The notes beneath the pieces are model-generated. The model was not told the DNA's origin. It was given only the letters and a program-made list of their open reading frames with translations, and did not search any database. DNA of 64,000 nt from contig CANGJB010000001.1 in the NCBI GenBank assembly GCA_947453945.1, positions 62,001 through 126,000 of the forward strand. Reading direction: 5' to 3'. Below are positions 1-9,480 of the stretch, piece by piece. The stretch comes from Sphingomonadaceae bacterium. Its GTDB lineage: Bacteria; Pseudomonadota; Alphaproteobacteria; Sphingomonadales; Sphingomonadaceae. The number at the start of each line of letters is the position of its first letter. Position 1 is the stretch's first letter. The position numbers and the translations under genes were made by a program.

Positions 1-51
1 ATCGCTCAGATGGATGGTGGGCACCCAAAATCCTGTTGAGCCTGGCGTTAG

Positions 52-291
52 GCCGCACTCGCTGCGGCCGGGGAAGCGGAGAGCGCGCTCATGGCGCTGA
101 CCAACCGGGCTGCGCAGGCCGGTGCGCTCGACTTGGCGGCGAGCAAGTTCGCCATAGCCCAGAAACGCACGGAAGGAGCGTACAGGGCCGGTGCCGCCGG
201 CCTGATCGATGCGCTCTCGGTCGAATGCCAGTCGCTCGACGCGCAAGACCAGTTGCTGGTTGCGCGCGCTGCAACGGCGCAGTCAGGTGCG
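52..291 (+). pseudogene. Remnant of TolC/NodT-type outer-membrane efflux protein (C-terminal helical part)
   Basis: Frame reads AALAAAGEAESALMALTNRAAQAGALDLAASKFAIAQKRTEGAYRAGAAGLIDALSVECQSLDAQDQLLVARAATAQS, typical of the OMF C-terminal repeat. In-frame stops lie upstream and similarity is lost after AATAQS. Confidence 0.6.
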
Positions 292-429
292 CCGCAGCCC
301 AAGTCGATTCCGCTCGAACGTTGCCGGGATGAGCATCAGACCCGTACCGCGCCGGGTGCCGGACTTCACTTGCATCTGGACCGCCGGAAAATGGTTCTAC
401 GCCGCTCGTGTGAACACGCAGACCACAAG

Positions 430-1182
430 CTAGCCGCCCGCAGCCTGCCGGCAGCGGGAAATCAAGCTCTTGAAATCGGCCATCTGCGCAAGGTTGGGCG
501 TACGCCCGGATGTGACCGCGAGAAAGAAGCTGTCGTACTTGGCTTCGAGGTCGGATAGCAGCACTGCCAGTGCCGGGGAGGCAGAAGCGGTTGCCGGGAC
601 AGTGGCGCCTGACGCTGCGGCGCCCGGTGCTGTTGCCACCGAAAGCTGGCGTTCCAGCTCCTGCCGCCGCCGGATTTCCTGCTTCAGTTCATCCTCGAGA
701 TCGGCCAAAGTCAAAGACCGCAATGTCACCCGTTCATCGAGCGCCGCATTGGCGCGCTTTAGCTGGCTGGCGTCCTTGCGCTTGGCCAGCTGGGTTTCGA
801 TGCGCGCTCGCAGGACGTCAAAATCGATGGGCTTGGTCACATAGTCATCCGCGCCTGCTTCGAGCGCCTCAATCGTGGCCTCACCTTCAGCGCGGGCTGT
901 CACCATGATCACCGGAACTTCGCGCGTCTCGTTCTTGCCGCGCAGTTCGTGGAGCACTTCGATGCCGTTCATTTGCGGCATCATGTAGTCGAGCAGAATG
1001 ATTTCCGGCATCGTACGCGCGACCAGCGCGAGCGCGGCCGGGCCGCTATCGACGCTGATCACGCTGTAGCCGAACTTTTCGAGGCGGCGGGCCAGCACGG
1101 CGCGGTTTGCTTCCATGTCATCAACAACGAGGATCGTTGTCACACTGGCGTCCGCCGGGTTGAAGGGGGGCAAAGCAGTCAT
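430..1182 (-). CDS. Response regulator with N-terminal receiver domain and coiled-coil region
   Basis: ILVVDDMEANRAVLARRLEKFGYSV...ILLDYMMPQMNGIEVL...VIMVTARAEGEATIEALEAGADDYVTKPID receiver signature. Confidence 0.9.
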   Translation of the reverse strand: MTALPPFNPADASVTTILVVDDMEANRAVLARRLEKFGYSVISVDSGPAALALVARTMPEIILLDYMMPQMNGIEVLHELRGKNETREVPVIMVTARAEGEATIEALEAGADDYVTKPIDFDVLRARIETQLAKRKDASQLKRANAALDERVTLRSLTLADLEDELKQEIRRRQELERQLSVATAPGAAASGATVPATASASPALAVLLSDLEAKYDSFFLAVTSGRTPNLAQMADFKSLISRCRQAAGG

Positions 1183-1535
1183 GCGGCTTCTCCGCTGAGA
1201 GGCGCGCCACCGGCATGGGCGCGTGCAAGAGTATCGGCCAGCTTGCGCGGCGAGAGCCCGTTCTTGGGCAACAGCCGCACCACCTTGCCATCGAGCTGGC
1301 GGGTCTCATCCTCGTCCAGCACCTTGCCCGTGACCACAATGACGCGCGGGCGCACCGCTTCGGGCATCGCCGTGATGGAATCGACCAGCTGGAAACCGTC
1401 GATATCGGGCATCCTGAGGTCCGTGATGACATAGCCGAAATCGCTCTCATCGAGCGCGGCTGGACGAGCAATCATTCGAGGAAGTGCAGAGACGCCTAGC
1501 GTCTGCATTTGTGCTTGAAATGATCCGCACCCCAC
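1179..1535 (-). pseudogene. 5'-truncated receiver domain, probably the C-terminus of a hybrid histidine kinase
   Basis: DFGYVITDLRMPDIDGFQLVDSI...VIVVTGKVLDEDETRQLDGKVVRLLPKNGLSPRKLADTL is a receiver C-terminal half. The N-terminal acidic pocket (LVVDD) and the kinase are absent. Stop overlaps the start of the downstream response regulator. Confidence 0.65.
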
Positions 1536-1784
1536 CCAACGTCCAAACTAGTATGTACTGAGGAAGCACGGGTCCCATCTCAGCAAAGCGGGGGGTGCCA
1601 CCCCGGTAGGGTCTGGCTGGTCAGGATTCTTGATGGGGGTGGGGGGTAGGCGAAGCGCGAGGTAGGTGGTGGGTGGCGACCCTCGGGCCTGCAAGCACCG
1701 CCCACAGGGCGGCTAAACCCGGTACCAGTTTTTCATACTTTTTTCATAAGAATAATCACCATCTTTCTTAAGTCATTGAAAAGA

Positions 1785-1859
1785 TGGTGGGCGCGGCAGG
1801 GATTGAACCTGCGACCCCACCCGTGTGAAGGGTGTGCTCTACCACTGAGCTACGCGCCC
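1785..1859 (-). tRNA. tRNA-Val(CAC), CCA encoded
   Basis: Reverse complement GGGCGCG TA GCTC AGTGGTA GAGC A CACCC TTCACAC GGGTG GGGTC GCAGG TTCAATC CCTGC CGCGCCC A CCA folds as a cloverleaf; anticodon CAC. Confidence 0.95.
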
Positions 1860-1964
1860 GCTGGGCCTGCCAAAACAGAAAGGTTGGCCGCCAGACAGGC
1901 GCGGGCCTCTGCCATGGCGGCGCTTGATTGACAAGTGGGGGGATCAAGATATTTGGCTTGGCCC

Positions 1965-2282
1965 ATGACCGAAGAAGCATCAGCACCCGAATCCGCCGCT
2001 CCCGCCGCCATGACTGGGCCGGACGTGCCCCCCGATCACCTCGCGATCAATCCGCGCAGTCCGTTCTTCGATGCGGAGAAGCTGCGCCGGGGCATCGGCA
2101 TCCGCTTCAAGGGCACCGTCCGCCGCAACGTCGAGGAGTATTCCATCTCCGAGGGCTGGGTGCGCGTGCAGGCCGGCAAGACCATGGACCGCAAGGGCAA
2201 CCCCCTCACGCTCAAGCTCTCCGGCCCGGTGGAAGCCTGGTACGAGGATCTGGGCGAGGACGCACCGGTCGCGAAGCTGTGA
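1965..2282 (+). CDS. DUF3297 family protein
   Basis: DHLAINPRSPFFDAEKLRRGIGIRFKGTVRRNVEEYSISEGWVRVQAGKTMDRKGNPLTLKLSGPVEAWYED matches the recalled family pattern. ATG at 1965 preferred over 1935. Confidence 0.8.
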   Translation: MTEEASAPESAAPAAMTGPDVPPDHLAINPRSPFFDAEKLRRGIGIRFKGTVRRNVEEYSISEGWVRVQAGKTMDRKGNPLTLKLSGPVEAWYEDLGEDAPVAKL

Positions 2283-2283
2283 T

Positions 2284-3195
2284 CTAGGCCGGCAGGAGCC
2301 GGCCTCTTTCGCGCTCAACCAGCGCCGTTAGCCAAACTTTGAACGCCTGAACCCGCGCTAGCGCGTGGGTGTCCTTGTGCATGACCAGCCAGAACGAGCG
2401 GGTGATGCGGCGTTCCGGCAGCACCGGCACAAGCCTTGGGTCGGCGTCACCTATAAAGCACGGCAGCACACCGATCCCGGCACCTGCGGCTATCAGGCGG
2501 TGCTGCGCATTGATCGAGGATGAGCGGACCGTGGCCGCAAGGCCGGGTTCGATTTCCGCAAGGTACCGCAGCTCGGGCGCATAAAGCAGATCGGGAACAT
2601 AGCCGACAAGCGCATGCCCCCGCGCGAGATCGCCTGCGCGCCGCAACGGGGCATGGCCCGCAAGGTAACCGGGCGCTGCATAGAGCCGCAGATGATAGTC
2701 CGAGAGCTTGCCCGCGATGACCGGCCCCGCGCGCGGGCGTGAGAGCGTGACGGCAAGATCCGCCTCGCGCTTCGAAGGGCTGAGAAAGCCCGATGAGGCG
2801 ACCAGGTCGATCACCAGCCGGGGGTGCTCTGCGGTGAAACCGGCTAGCGCGGGCGCCACGATCCAGCTGGCAAAGCCTTCCGAGAGGCTGACCCGCAGCA
2901 GGCCCGCCGGGCCGCCGCCGCCATGTTCGGCTATGCGGCTGGCGGCGCGCTCCATCGCTTCCACCTCCACCAGCATGGCCTCGCCCGCTTCGGTGAGGAC
3001 TTGCCCCTCACGCGTCTGCTCGAACAAGGTGGCGCCGATGCGGGTTTCGAGCCGGCGCAGGCGGCGGCCCATGGTGGTGGCATCGACGCCCATGGCCTGC
3101 GCCGCACGGGCAAGCTGCCCGGCGCGTGCGATAGACAAGAAGGTCTGGAAATCGCTCCAGTCGGGTGGCTGCATCATTGCAGGCCTACCTCGCAT
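2284..3195 (-). CDS. LysR family transcriptional regulator
   Basis: N-terminal wHTH (FLSIARAGQLARAAQAMGVDATTMGRRLRRLETRIGATLFEQTREGQVLTEAG) and substrate-binding domain. Divergent from mmsA. Confidence 0.92.
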   Translation of the reverse strand: MRGRPAMMQPPDWSDFQTFLSIARAGQLARAAQAMGVDATTMGRRLRRLETRIGATLFEQTREGQVLTEAGEAMLVEVEAMERAASRIAEHGGGGPAGLLRVSLSEGFASWIVAPALAGFTAEHPRLVIDLVASSGFLSPSKREADLAVTLSRPRAGPVIAGKLSDYHLRLYAAPGYLAGHAPLRRAGDLARGHALVGYVPDLLYAPELRYLAEIEPGLAATVRSSSINAQHRLIAAGAGIGVLPCFIGDADPRLVPVLPERRITRSFWLVMHKDTHALARVQAFKVWLTALVERERGRLLPA

Positions 3196-3267
3196 TTTCT
3201 CATCTTGCTTGCAATTGATCCGGGGTGCAGGAGGCCCCTCATATTAGGCAGGAAAGGAACCAAACCC

Positions 3268-4764
3268 ATGCGCCAGATCGATCATTTCATTGTCGGCGGC
3301 TCCGGCGGGGCTCCCGCGCGCAAGGGCCCGGTGTTCGATCCCAACACAGGCGCAGTGCAGGCCGAAGTGGCGCTGGGCACGGCTGATACGCTGGAGCGCG
3401 CCGTGCAGGCCGCACTCGCTGCGCAGCCTGCCTGGGCCGCGGTGAACCCGCAGCGCCGCGCCCGCGTGATGTTCGAATTCAAGCGGCTGGTCGAGGCCAA
3501 CATGGAAGAGCTGGCGCACCTGCTCTCTTCCGAGCACGGCAAGGTCATCGCCGACTCGCGCGGTGATATCCAGCGCGGGCTCGAAGTGATCGAGTTCTGC
3601 TGCGGCATCCCGCACGTGCTGAAGGGCGAATACACGCAAGGCGCAGGCCCGGGCATCGATATCTATTCGATGCGCCAGCCGATCGGCATCGGCGCCGGCA
3701 TTACCCCGTTCAACTTCCCGGGCATGATCCCGCTGTGGATGTCGGGCGTGGCCATCGCCACCGGCAACGCCTTCATCATCAAGCCATCCGAGCGCGATCC
3801 TTCGGTGCCGGTGCGCTTTGCCGAATTGTTCCTTGAGGCGGGGCTGCCCGAGGGCATCTGCCAGGTCGTCCACGGTGACAAGGAAATGGTCGACGCGATC
3901 CTCGATCACCCGGCGATCGGGGCTATCAGCTTCGTCGGTTCGTCCGATATCGCGCACTACGTTTACAACCGCGGAGTCGCCGCCGGAAAGCGCGTGCAGG
4001 CGATGGGCGGGGCCAAGAACCACGGCATCGTGATGCCCGACGCCGATCTCGATCAGGTGGTAAACGACCTCGCCGGTGCCGCGTTCGGTTCGGCTGGCGA
4101 GCGCTGCATGGCGCTGCCGGTGGTCGTGCCGGTGGGCGACGAGACCGCCGAGCGCCTGAAGGCCAAGCTGATCCCCGCGATCGAGGCGCTGCGTGTCGGC
4201 ATCTCGACCGACGCCGATTGCCACTACGGCCCGGTCGTCACGGCCACGCACAAGGCCAGCATCGAGCGCTGGATCGGCCGCTGCGAGGAAGAAGGCGGCG
4301 AGATCGTGATCGACGGCCGCGGCTTCACGCTGCAGGGCCACGAGAACGGCTTCTTCGTCGGCCCCACGCTGATCGATCACGTGACGGCGGACATGGAGAG
4401 CTACAAGAACGAGATCTTCGGTCCCGTGCTGCAGATCGTGCGTGCCAAGGATTTCGAGGAGGCGCTCGCGCTGCCTTCGAAGCACCAATACGGCAACGGC
4501 GTCGCGCTGTTCACGCGCAGCGGCAACGCGGCGCGCGAGTTCGCGGCGCGGGTGAACGTGGGCATGGTCGGCATCAACGTGCCGATCCCGGTGCCGGTGG
4601 CCTATCACACCTTTGGCGGCTGGAAGCGGTCTGCCTTTGGCGACACCAACCAGCACGGCATGGAAGGCGTGAAGTTTTGGACCAAGGTCAAGACTGTCAC
4701 GCAGCGCTGGCCGGATGGCCTGCCCGACAGCGGGAACGCGTTCGTCATCCCGACGATGGCGTAA
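3268..4764 (+). CDS. mmsA: CoA-acylating methylmalonate-semialdehyde dehydrogenase
   Basis: 498 aa from ATG 3268; ITPFNFPGMIPLWM, GGAKNHGIVMPDAD, GSAGERCMALPV (catalytic Cys), EIFGPVLQIVRAKDFEEA. Confidence 0.93.
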   Translation: MRQIDHFIVGGSGGAPARKGPVFDPNTGAVQAEVALGTADTLERAVQAALAAQPAWAAVNPQRRARVMFEFKRLVEANMEELAHLLSSEHGKVIADSRGDIQRGLEVIEFCCGIPHVLKGEYTQGAGPGIDIYSMRQPIGIGAGITPFNFPGMIPLWMSGVAIATGNAFIIKPSERDPSVPVRFAELFLEAGLPEGICQVVHGDKEMVDAILDHPAIGAISFVGSSDIAHYVYNRGVAAGKRVQAMGGAKNHGIVMPDADLDQVVNDLAGAAFGSAGERCMALPVVVPVGDETAERLKAKLIPAIEALRVGISTDADCHYGPVVTATHKASIERWIGRCEEEGGEIVIDGRGFTLQGHENGFFVGPTLIDHVTADMESYKNEIFGPVLQIVRAKDFEEALALPSKHQYGNGVALFTRSGNAAREFAARVNVGMVGINVPIPVPVAYHTFGGWKRSAFGDTNQHGMEGVKFWTKVKTVTQRWPDGLPDSGNAFVIPTMA

Positions 4765-4767
4765 GCC

Positions 4768-5151
4768 TTGTCCAAGACGCGGGTTTCCAGTGGCTCTCCG
4801 CTTGAACCAGTGATCGGCTTCTCCCGGGCAATCCGCACGGGAAAGCAGATCATGGTGGCGGGCACAGCGCCGATCGAGCCGGATGGCACGAGCACGCCGG
4901 GCGACGCAGCAGCGCAGATGGAGCGCTGCTGCGCCATCGTGGCGCAGGCGATTGCCGACCTTGGCGGGAACATTGCCGATACCGTGCGAACCTGTATCTA
5001 CCTTACCGACCGGGCGGATTTCGCAGCGGTTGCGCCGATCCACGGCAAGTGGTTCGGGGAAGCGCGGCCGGCGACCACGACCGTGATCGTGTCCGGATTT
5101 GTGCGTCCGGAATGGAAAGTGGAAATCGAAGCCGAAGTGATGGAACCATGA
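4768..5151 (+). CDS. RidA family protein (YjgF/YER057c/UK114)
   Basis: PLEPVIGFSRAIRTGKQIMVAGTAPIEPDG...ADTVRTCIYLTDRADFAAVAPIHGKWFGEARPATTTVIVSGFVRPEWKVEIEAEV; TTG start. Confidence 0.88.
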   Translation: MSKTRVSSGSPLEPVIGFSRAIRTGKQIMVAGTAPIEPDGTSTPGDAAAQMERCCAIVAQAIADLGGNIADTVRTCIYLTDRADFAAVAPIHGKWFGEARPATTTVIVSGFVRPEWKVEIEAEVMEP

Positions 5152-6293
5152 CCGAACAGTTCGCCCTGACCGAAGACCAGATCGCCATTCAAGAGATGGC
5201 GCGGCGTTTCACCGCCGATGCGATCACGCCATTTGCCGCGCAGTGGGACGAGGAACACAGCTTCCCGCTCGACACGATCAGAGCCGCAGCGGAGCTCGGT
5301 TTTGCCTCGATCTATGTGAGCGAGGAGAGCGGCGGCATCGGGCTAGGGCGGTTGGACGCAGCGCTGATCATGGAAGCCATGGCCTATGGCTGCCCGACGA
5401 CGAGCGCGTTCATCTCGATCCACAACATGGCCTCGTGGATGATCGACCGGTTCGGTGGAGACGATATCAAGGCGCGCTATCTTCCTTCGCTCATCACCAT
5501 GGAGAAGATCGCTAGCTACTGCCTCACCGAGCCCGGCTCGGGATCGGATGCAGCGGCGCTGCGCACCACGGCGCGGCTTGAGGGCGACCACTATGTCGTC
5601 AACGGCACCAAGCAGTTCATCTCGGGCGGCGGTGTCAGCGATATCTACGTCACGATGGTGCGGACCGGCGATGCAGGCCCCAAAGGCATTTCGTGCCTGG
5701 TGATCGACAAGGGTACACCCGGCCTCAGCTTCGGCGCGCCAGAGCGCAAGCTGGGCTGGAATGCCTCGCCCACGGCGCAGGTAATCTTCGAAAATGTGAA
5801 GGTGCCTGTGGCCAACCGCGTCGGCGCGGAAGGCGACGGTTTCCGTTTCGCTATGGCTGGGCTCGATGGTGGGCGGCTCAATATCGGGGCCTGCTCGCTG
5901 GGCGGTGCGCAGCGCTGTCTGGACGAGGCGATCAAGTATTCCAAGGAGCGCAGCCAGTTCGGCCAGCCCATCGCCGATTTCCAGAACACCCAGTTCGCGC
6001 TGGCCGACATGGCAACTGAGCTCGAAGCCGCGCGTGCGCTGCTCTATCTGGCGGCGGCGAAAGTCACTGCAAACGCGCCCGACAAGACGCGCTTTTCCGC
6101 CATGGCCAAGCGCTTTGCCACCGACACCGGCTCGTCGGTGGTCGACCGCGCACTGCAGGTGTTTGGCGGCTACGGCTATTTGAAGGACTATCCGATCGAG
6201 CGCTTCTGGCGTGACCTTCGGGTGCACCGCATTCTGGAAGGCACCAACGAAGTGATGAAAATGATCATCGGCCGCGATCTGCTGCGCCAATGA
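5148..6293 (+). CDS. Acyl-CoA dehydrogenase (isobutyryl-CoA dehydrogenase by context)
   Basis: ACAD signatures CLTEPGSGSDAAALRTTA and QVFGGYGYLKDYPIERFWRDLRVHRILEGTNEVMKMIIGRDLL. Overlaps the ridA stop. Confidence 0.9.
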   Translation: MTEQFALTEDQIAIQEMARRFTADAITPFAAQWDEEHSFPLDTIRAAAELGFASIYVSEESGGIGLGRLDAALIMEAMAYGCPTTSAFISIHNMASWMIDRFGGDDIKARYLPSLITMEKIASYCLTEPGSGSDAAALRTTARLEGDHYVVNGTKQFISGGGVSDIYVTMVRTGDAGPKGISCLVIDKGTPGLSFGAPERKLGWNASPTAQVIFENVKVPVANRVGAEGDGFRFAMAGLDGGRLNIGACSLGGAQRCLDEAIKYSKERSQFGQPIADFQNTQFALADMATELEAARALLYLAAAKVTANAPDKTRFSAMAKRFATDTGSSVVDRALQVFGGYGYLKDYPIERFWRDLRVHRILEGTNEVMKMIIGRDLLRQ

Positions 6294-6703
6294 TTGCAAG
6301 CCGCCTCGCTATGGTCACCATCGTGGTGCCGGATTACGACGCGGGACTGGCATTCTTCGTCGGCAAGCTGGGATTTGCCCTTGTTGAGGATACCACGCTT
6401 GATGCGAAAAAACGCTGGGTGGTTGTCTCGCCGGGGAATGGCGCGCAGCTGCTGCTTGCCCGCGCTGCCAATGATGATCAGGCCTCGGCGATTGGCCGAC
6501 AGGCTGGCGGGCGCGTCGGGTTTTTTCTGCATACGGACGATATCGCGCAAAGCCTCGCCTTGCTGACCAAGGCCGGAGTTGAGATCGTTCGCCCGGTGTC
6601 CCGCGAAGCTTATGGTGCGGTGCTGGTGTTCCGCGATCCCTTCGGCAATTTGTGGGATCTCATCGAACCCGCTGCCTCATCCAAAGTAGAGAAAGCTGCA
6701 TGA
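6290..6703 (+). CDS. VOC family (glyoxalase/bleomycin-resistance fold) protein
   Basis: MVTIVVPDYDAGLAFFVGKLGFALVEDT...FRDPFGNLWDLIEP; 4-bp overlaps with both neighbours. Confidence 0.85.
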   Translation: MIASRLAMVTIVVPDYDAGLAFFVGKLGFALVEDTTLDAKKRWVVVSPGNGAQLLLARAANDDQASAIGRQAGGRVGFFLHTDDIAQSLALLTKAGVEIVRPVSREAYGAVLVFRDPFGNLWDLIEPAASSKVEKAA

Positions 6704-7746
6704 CCGACGACCTTCTCGTTCGCATTGAGGGTGCCTGCGGCGTCCTCTCGCTCAATCGCCCCAAGGCGATCCATGCGCTGAACCATAGCATGGTGGTGGC
6801 GATGACCGAGGCGCTGCTGGCGTGGCGCGATGATCCGGCGGTTCAGGCCGTTATCATCGACCATTCCGAGGGCCGGGGCTTCTGCGCGGGCGGTGATATC
6901 GCGTTCCTGCGCAATTCGGCGCTGACCGACGAGGGTGCGGGCGGGCGCAATTTCTTCTTCGACGAATACCGCCTCAACCACCTGATCATGACCTATGAAA
7001 AGCCCATCGTGGCCTTCATGGACGGGATCACCATGGGCGGCGGCGTGGGCCTTGCCGATCCGGCGCGCTTTCGTGTCGCGACCGAGAACACCCGGCTCGC
7101 CATGCCCGAAACCGGCATAGGCCTGTTCCCGGACGTGGGCGGTGGTTGGTTCCTTTCGCGCATGAAGGGGCGGCTTGGGCAGTATCTGGCGCTGACGGGC
7201 GCGCGGATGGACGGGGCGGATTGCCTCTGGGCAGGTTCGGCTACGCACTACCTTCCAGCCGAAGCGCTGGCTGAGGCCAAGGCGCGGATTGCCGCCGAGC
7301 CGGGCAATATCGCCGCCACCCTCCATAGCCTTGCTGCTGTGCCGCCCGCGCCCAAGATTGCCGGCCATGCCGATGATATCGCGCGCCTGTTCGCCTCGGA
7401 TCGCTATGAGGAGATTCTCGCCGCGCTCGCAGCCGATGGCAGCGAATTTGCCGCCGCCACGCTCACTGCGCTCCACACCAAGAGCCCGCAAACATGCAAG
7501 GTTGCGCTGCGCCAGCTCGCCACCAGCCTGACGCTTCCCGATTTCGCCGCCAACATGGTCATGGAATATCGCATCGGCGCACGCGTGCTCGTGCGGCCCG
7601 ATTTTGCGGAAGGGGTGCGCGCGGTGATCGTGGACAAGGACAATGCGCCCAAGTGGAACCCCGCCACGCCTGAAGGTGTGACCACCGATATGCTGGACGC
7701 GATTTTCGCGCCCCTGCCTGCAAACGAGGAATGGAGCCCGCTATGA
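6700..7746 (+). CDS. 3-hydroxyisobutyryl-CoA hydrolase / enoyl-CoA hydratase family
   Basis: [66 protein letters not shown], typical of HIBCH. Confidence 0.9.
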   Translation: MTDDLLVRIEGACGVLSLNRPKAIHALNHSMVVAMTEALLAWRDDPAVQAVIIDHSEGRGFCAGGDIAFLRNSALTDEGAGGRNFFFDEYRLNHLIMTYEKPIVAFMDGITMGGGVGLADPARFRVATENTRLAMPETGIGLFPDVGGGWFLSRMKGRLGQYLALTGARMDGADCLWAGSATHYLPAEALAEAKARIAAEPGNIAATLHSLAAVPPAPKIAGHADDIARLFASDRYEEILAALAADGSEFAAATLTALHTKSPQTCKVALRQLATSLTLPDFAANMVMEYRIGARVLVRPDFAEGVRAVIVDKDNAPKWNPATPEGVTTDMLDAIFAPLPANEEWSPL

Positions 7747-8525
7747 CATTCGAGACGATTCTGGTCGAACAGCGCGATGCCGTCACGCTGATCACGCTCA
7801 ACCGCCCCAAGTCCTTGAACGCGCTCAATTCGCAGGTTCTCGAAGAGCTGATCACGGCCTTTGCGGCTTATGAGGCCGATCCCACCCAGCGCTGCGCGGT
7901 GCTGACGGGTTCGGGCGAGAAGGCCTTTGCGGCGGGCGCGGATATCAAGGAAATGGCCGACAAGGCCGCGACCGATTTCTACACCGGCGACTTCTTCTCG
8001 CGCTGGACCAGCCATCTGGTGAAGACCACGCGCAAGCCGTGGATCGCGGCGGTGAACGGCTTCGCGCTCGGCGGCGGGTGCGAGCTGGCGATGATGGCCG
8101 ATTTCATCATTGCCTCTGAAAACGCCAAGTTCGGCCAGCCCGAGATCAAGCTCGGCGTTGCGCCCGGCATGGGCGGCTCGCAGCGGCTGACCCGCGCGGT
8201 GGGCAAGGCTAAGGCGATGGACATGTGCCTCACCAGCCGGATGATGGATGCAGTGGAAGCCGAGCGTTCGGGCCTCGTCAGCCGCGTCGTGCCGCTGGCC
8301 TCGCTGGTCGAGGAAGCTGTGGCCGCCGCCGCCGTGATTGCGGCGATGCCGCCGGTCGCCACCATCGCCAACAAGGAAATGGTGAATGCCGCGTTCGAGC
8401 TGACGCTCGATCAGGGCCTGCTGTTCGAACGCCGCGTCTTCCAGATCCTCACCGCGACCGAGGACAAGGCCGAAGGCATGGCCGCCTTCATCGAAAAGCG
8501 CCCCGGCGTGTGGAAGGGAAAATAA
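7743..8525 (+). CDS. Enoyl-CoA hydratase
   Basis: Crotonase motifs [79 protein letters not shown]. Confidence 0.9.
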   Translation: MTFETILVEQRDAVTLITLNRPKSLNALNSQVLEELITAFAAYEADPTQRCAVLTGSGEKAFAAGADIKEMADKAATDFYTGDFFSRWTSHLVKTTRKPWIAAVNGFALGGGCELAMMADFIIASENAKFGQPEIKLGVAPGMGGSQRLTRAVGKAKAMDMCLTSRMMDAVEAERSGLVSRVVPLASLVEEAVAAAAVIAAMPPVATIANKEMVNAAFELTLDQGLLFERRVFQILTATEDKAEGMAAFIEKRPGVWKGK

Positions 8526-8529
8526 ACCC

Positions 8530-9399
8530 ATGAAAATCGCATTCATCGGCCTCGGCAATATGGGCGGCGGCATGGCCGCGAATCTCGTCAAGGCGGGGCA
8601 TGATGTCCACGCCTTCGATCTGGCTGAAGCGGCACTGGCGCGCGCCAAGGAAAGCGGCTGCACGACCTACACTTCGGTGAAGGACGCGGTGCAGGGCGCG
8701 GATGCCGTCGTTTCGATGCTGCCCAACGGCGCGATCGTGAAGGCAGTCTACACCGCCGACGTGATTGGCCATGCGCCGACCAGCGCGCTGCTGCTCGATT
8801 GCTCCACCATCGACGTCGCCACCGCGCGCGAAGTGGCGGCCCTCGCCGCAGATGCTGGCTATGCCATGGTCGATGCCCCGGTTTCGGGCGGGATCGCGGC
8901 TGCCAATGGCGGCACGCTTACCTTCATGGTCGGCGGTGCGGCTGATGCCTTCGCACGCGGCGAGCCGATCCTTGCCGCGATGGGCAAGGCGGTCATCCAT
9001 GCCGGAGACAGCGGCGCGGGCCAAGCAGCCAAGATCTGCAACAACATGCTGCTCGGCGCCTCGATGGTCGCGACCTGCGAAACCTTCGCCATGGCGGAGA
9101 AGCTCGGGCTCGACCTGCAGACCTTCTTCGATATTTCCAGCAAGGCTTCGGGCCAGTGCTGGTCGATGACAAGCTATTGCCCAGTTCCGGGTGTCGGCCC
9201 GACGACGCCGGCGGATAACGGCTATCAGGGCGGTTTTGCCACGGCGCTGATGCTCAAGGATCTGAAGCTGGCGATGGCTGCGGCGGCGGATGCCGGGGCC
9301 AATGTGCCGATGGGCGCGCGGGCGGAAGAGCTTTATGCAGCATTCGCCGATGCGGGCAACGGCGGGCTCGATTTCTCGGCGATCATCAAGACGCTTTGA
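8530..9399 (+). CDS. mmsB: 3-hydroxyisobutyrate dehydrogenase
   Basis: IAFIGLGNMGGGMAANLVKAGHDVHAFD, DAPVSGGIAAANGGTLTFMVGG, GAGQAAKICNNMLLG; adjacent to valine-degradation genes. Confidence 0.9.
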   Translation: MKIAFIGLGNMGGGMAANLVKAGHDVHAFDLAEAALARAKESGCTTYTSVKDAVQGADAVVSMLPNGAIVKAVYTADVIGHAPTSALLLDCSTIDVATAREVAALAADAGYAMVDAPVSGGIAAANGGTLTFMVGGAADAFARGEPILAAMGKAVIHAGDSGAGQAAKICNNMLLGASMVATCETFAMAEKLGLDLQTFFDISSKASGQCWSMTSYCPVPGVGPTTPADNGYQGGFATALMLKDLKLAMAAAADAGANVPMGARAEELYAAFADAGNGGLDFSAIIKTL

Positions 9400-9480
9400 A
9401 GCGAGGGATTACCGATCCGTAAGCCTGCCGGCTGCCACCTCTCCATTTGCATCTCGTGAAAATGGAGAGGACCTTGGCGA

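Noticed and set aside
1-25. ggatggtgggc near position 12 as an att duplication of the tRNA-Val 3' end (gatggtgggcgcgg at 1783)
   Set aside because: Only about 10 bp match and it breaks inside the acceptor stem; too short to distinguish from chance.
3244-5043. 599-aa minus-strand ORF opposite mmsA/ridA
   Set aside because: Arg/His/Asp-rich shadow ORF from high-GC third positions; the plus-strand mmsA has clear motifs.
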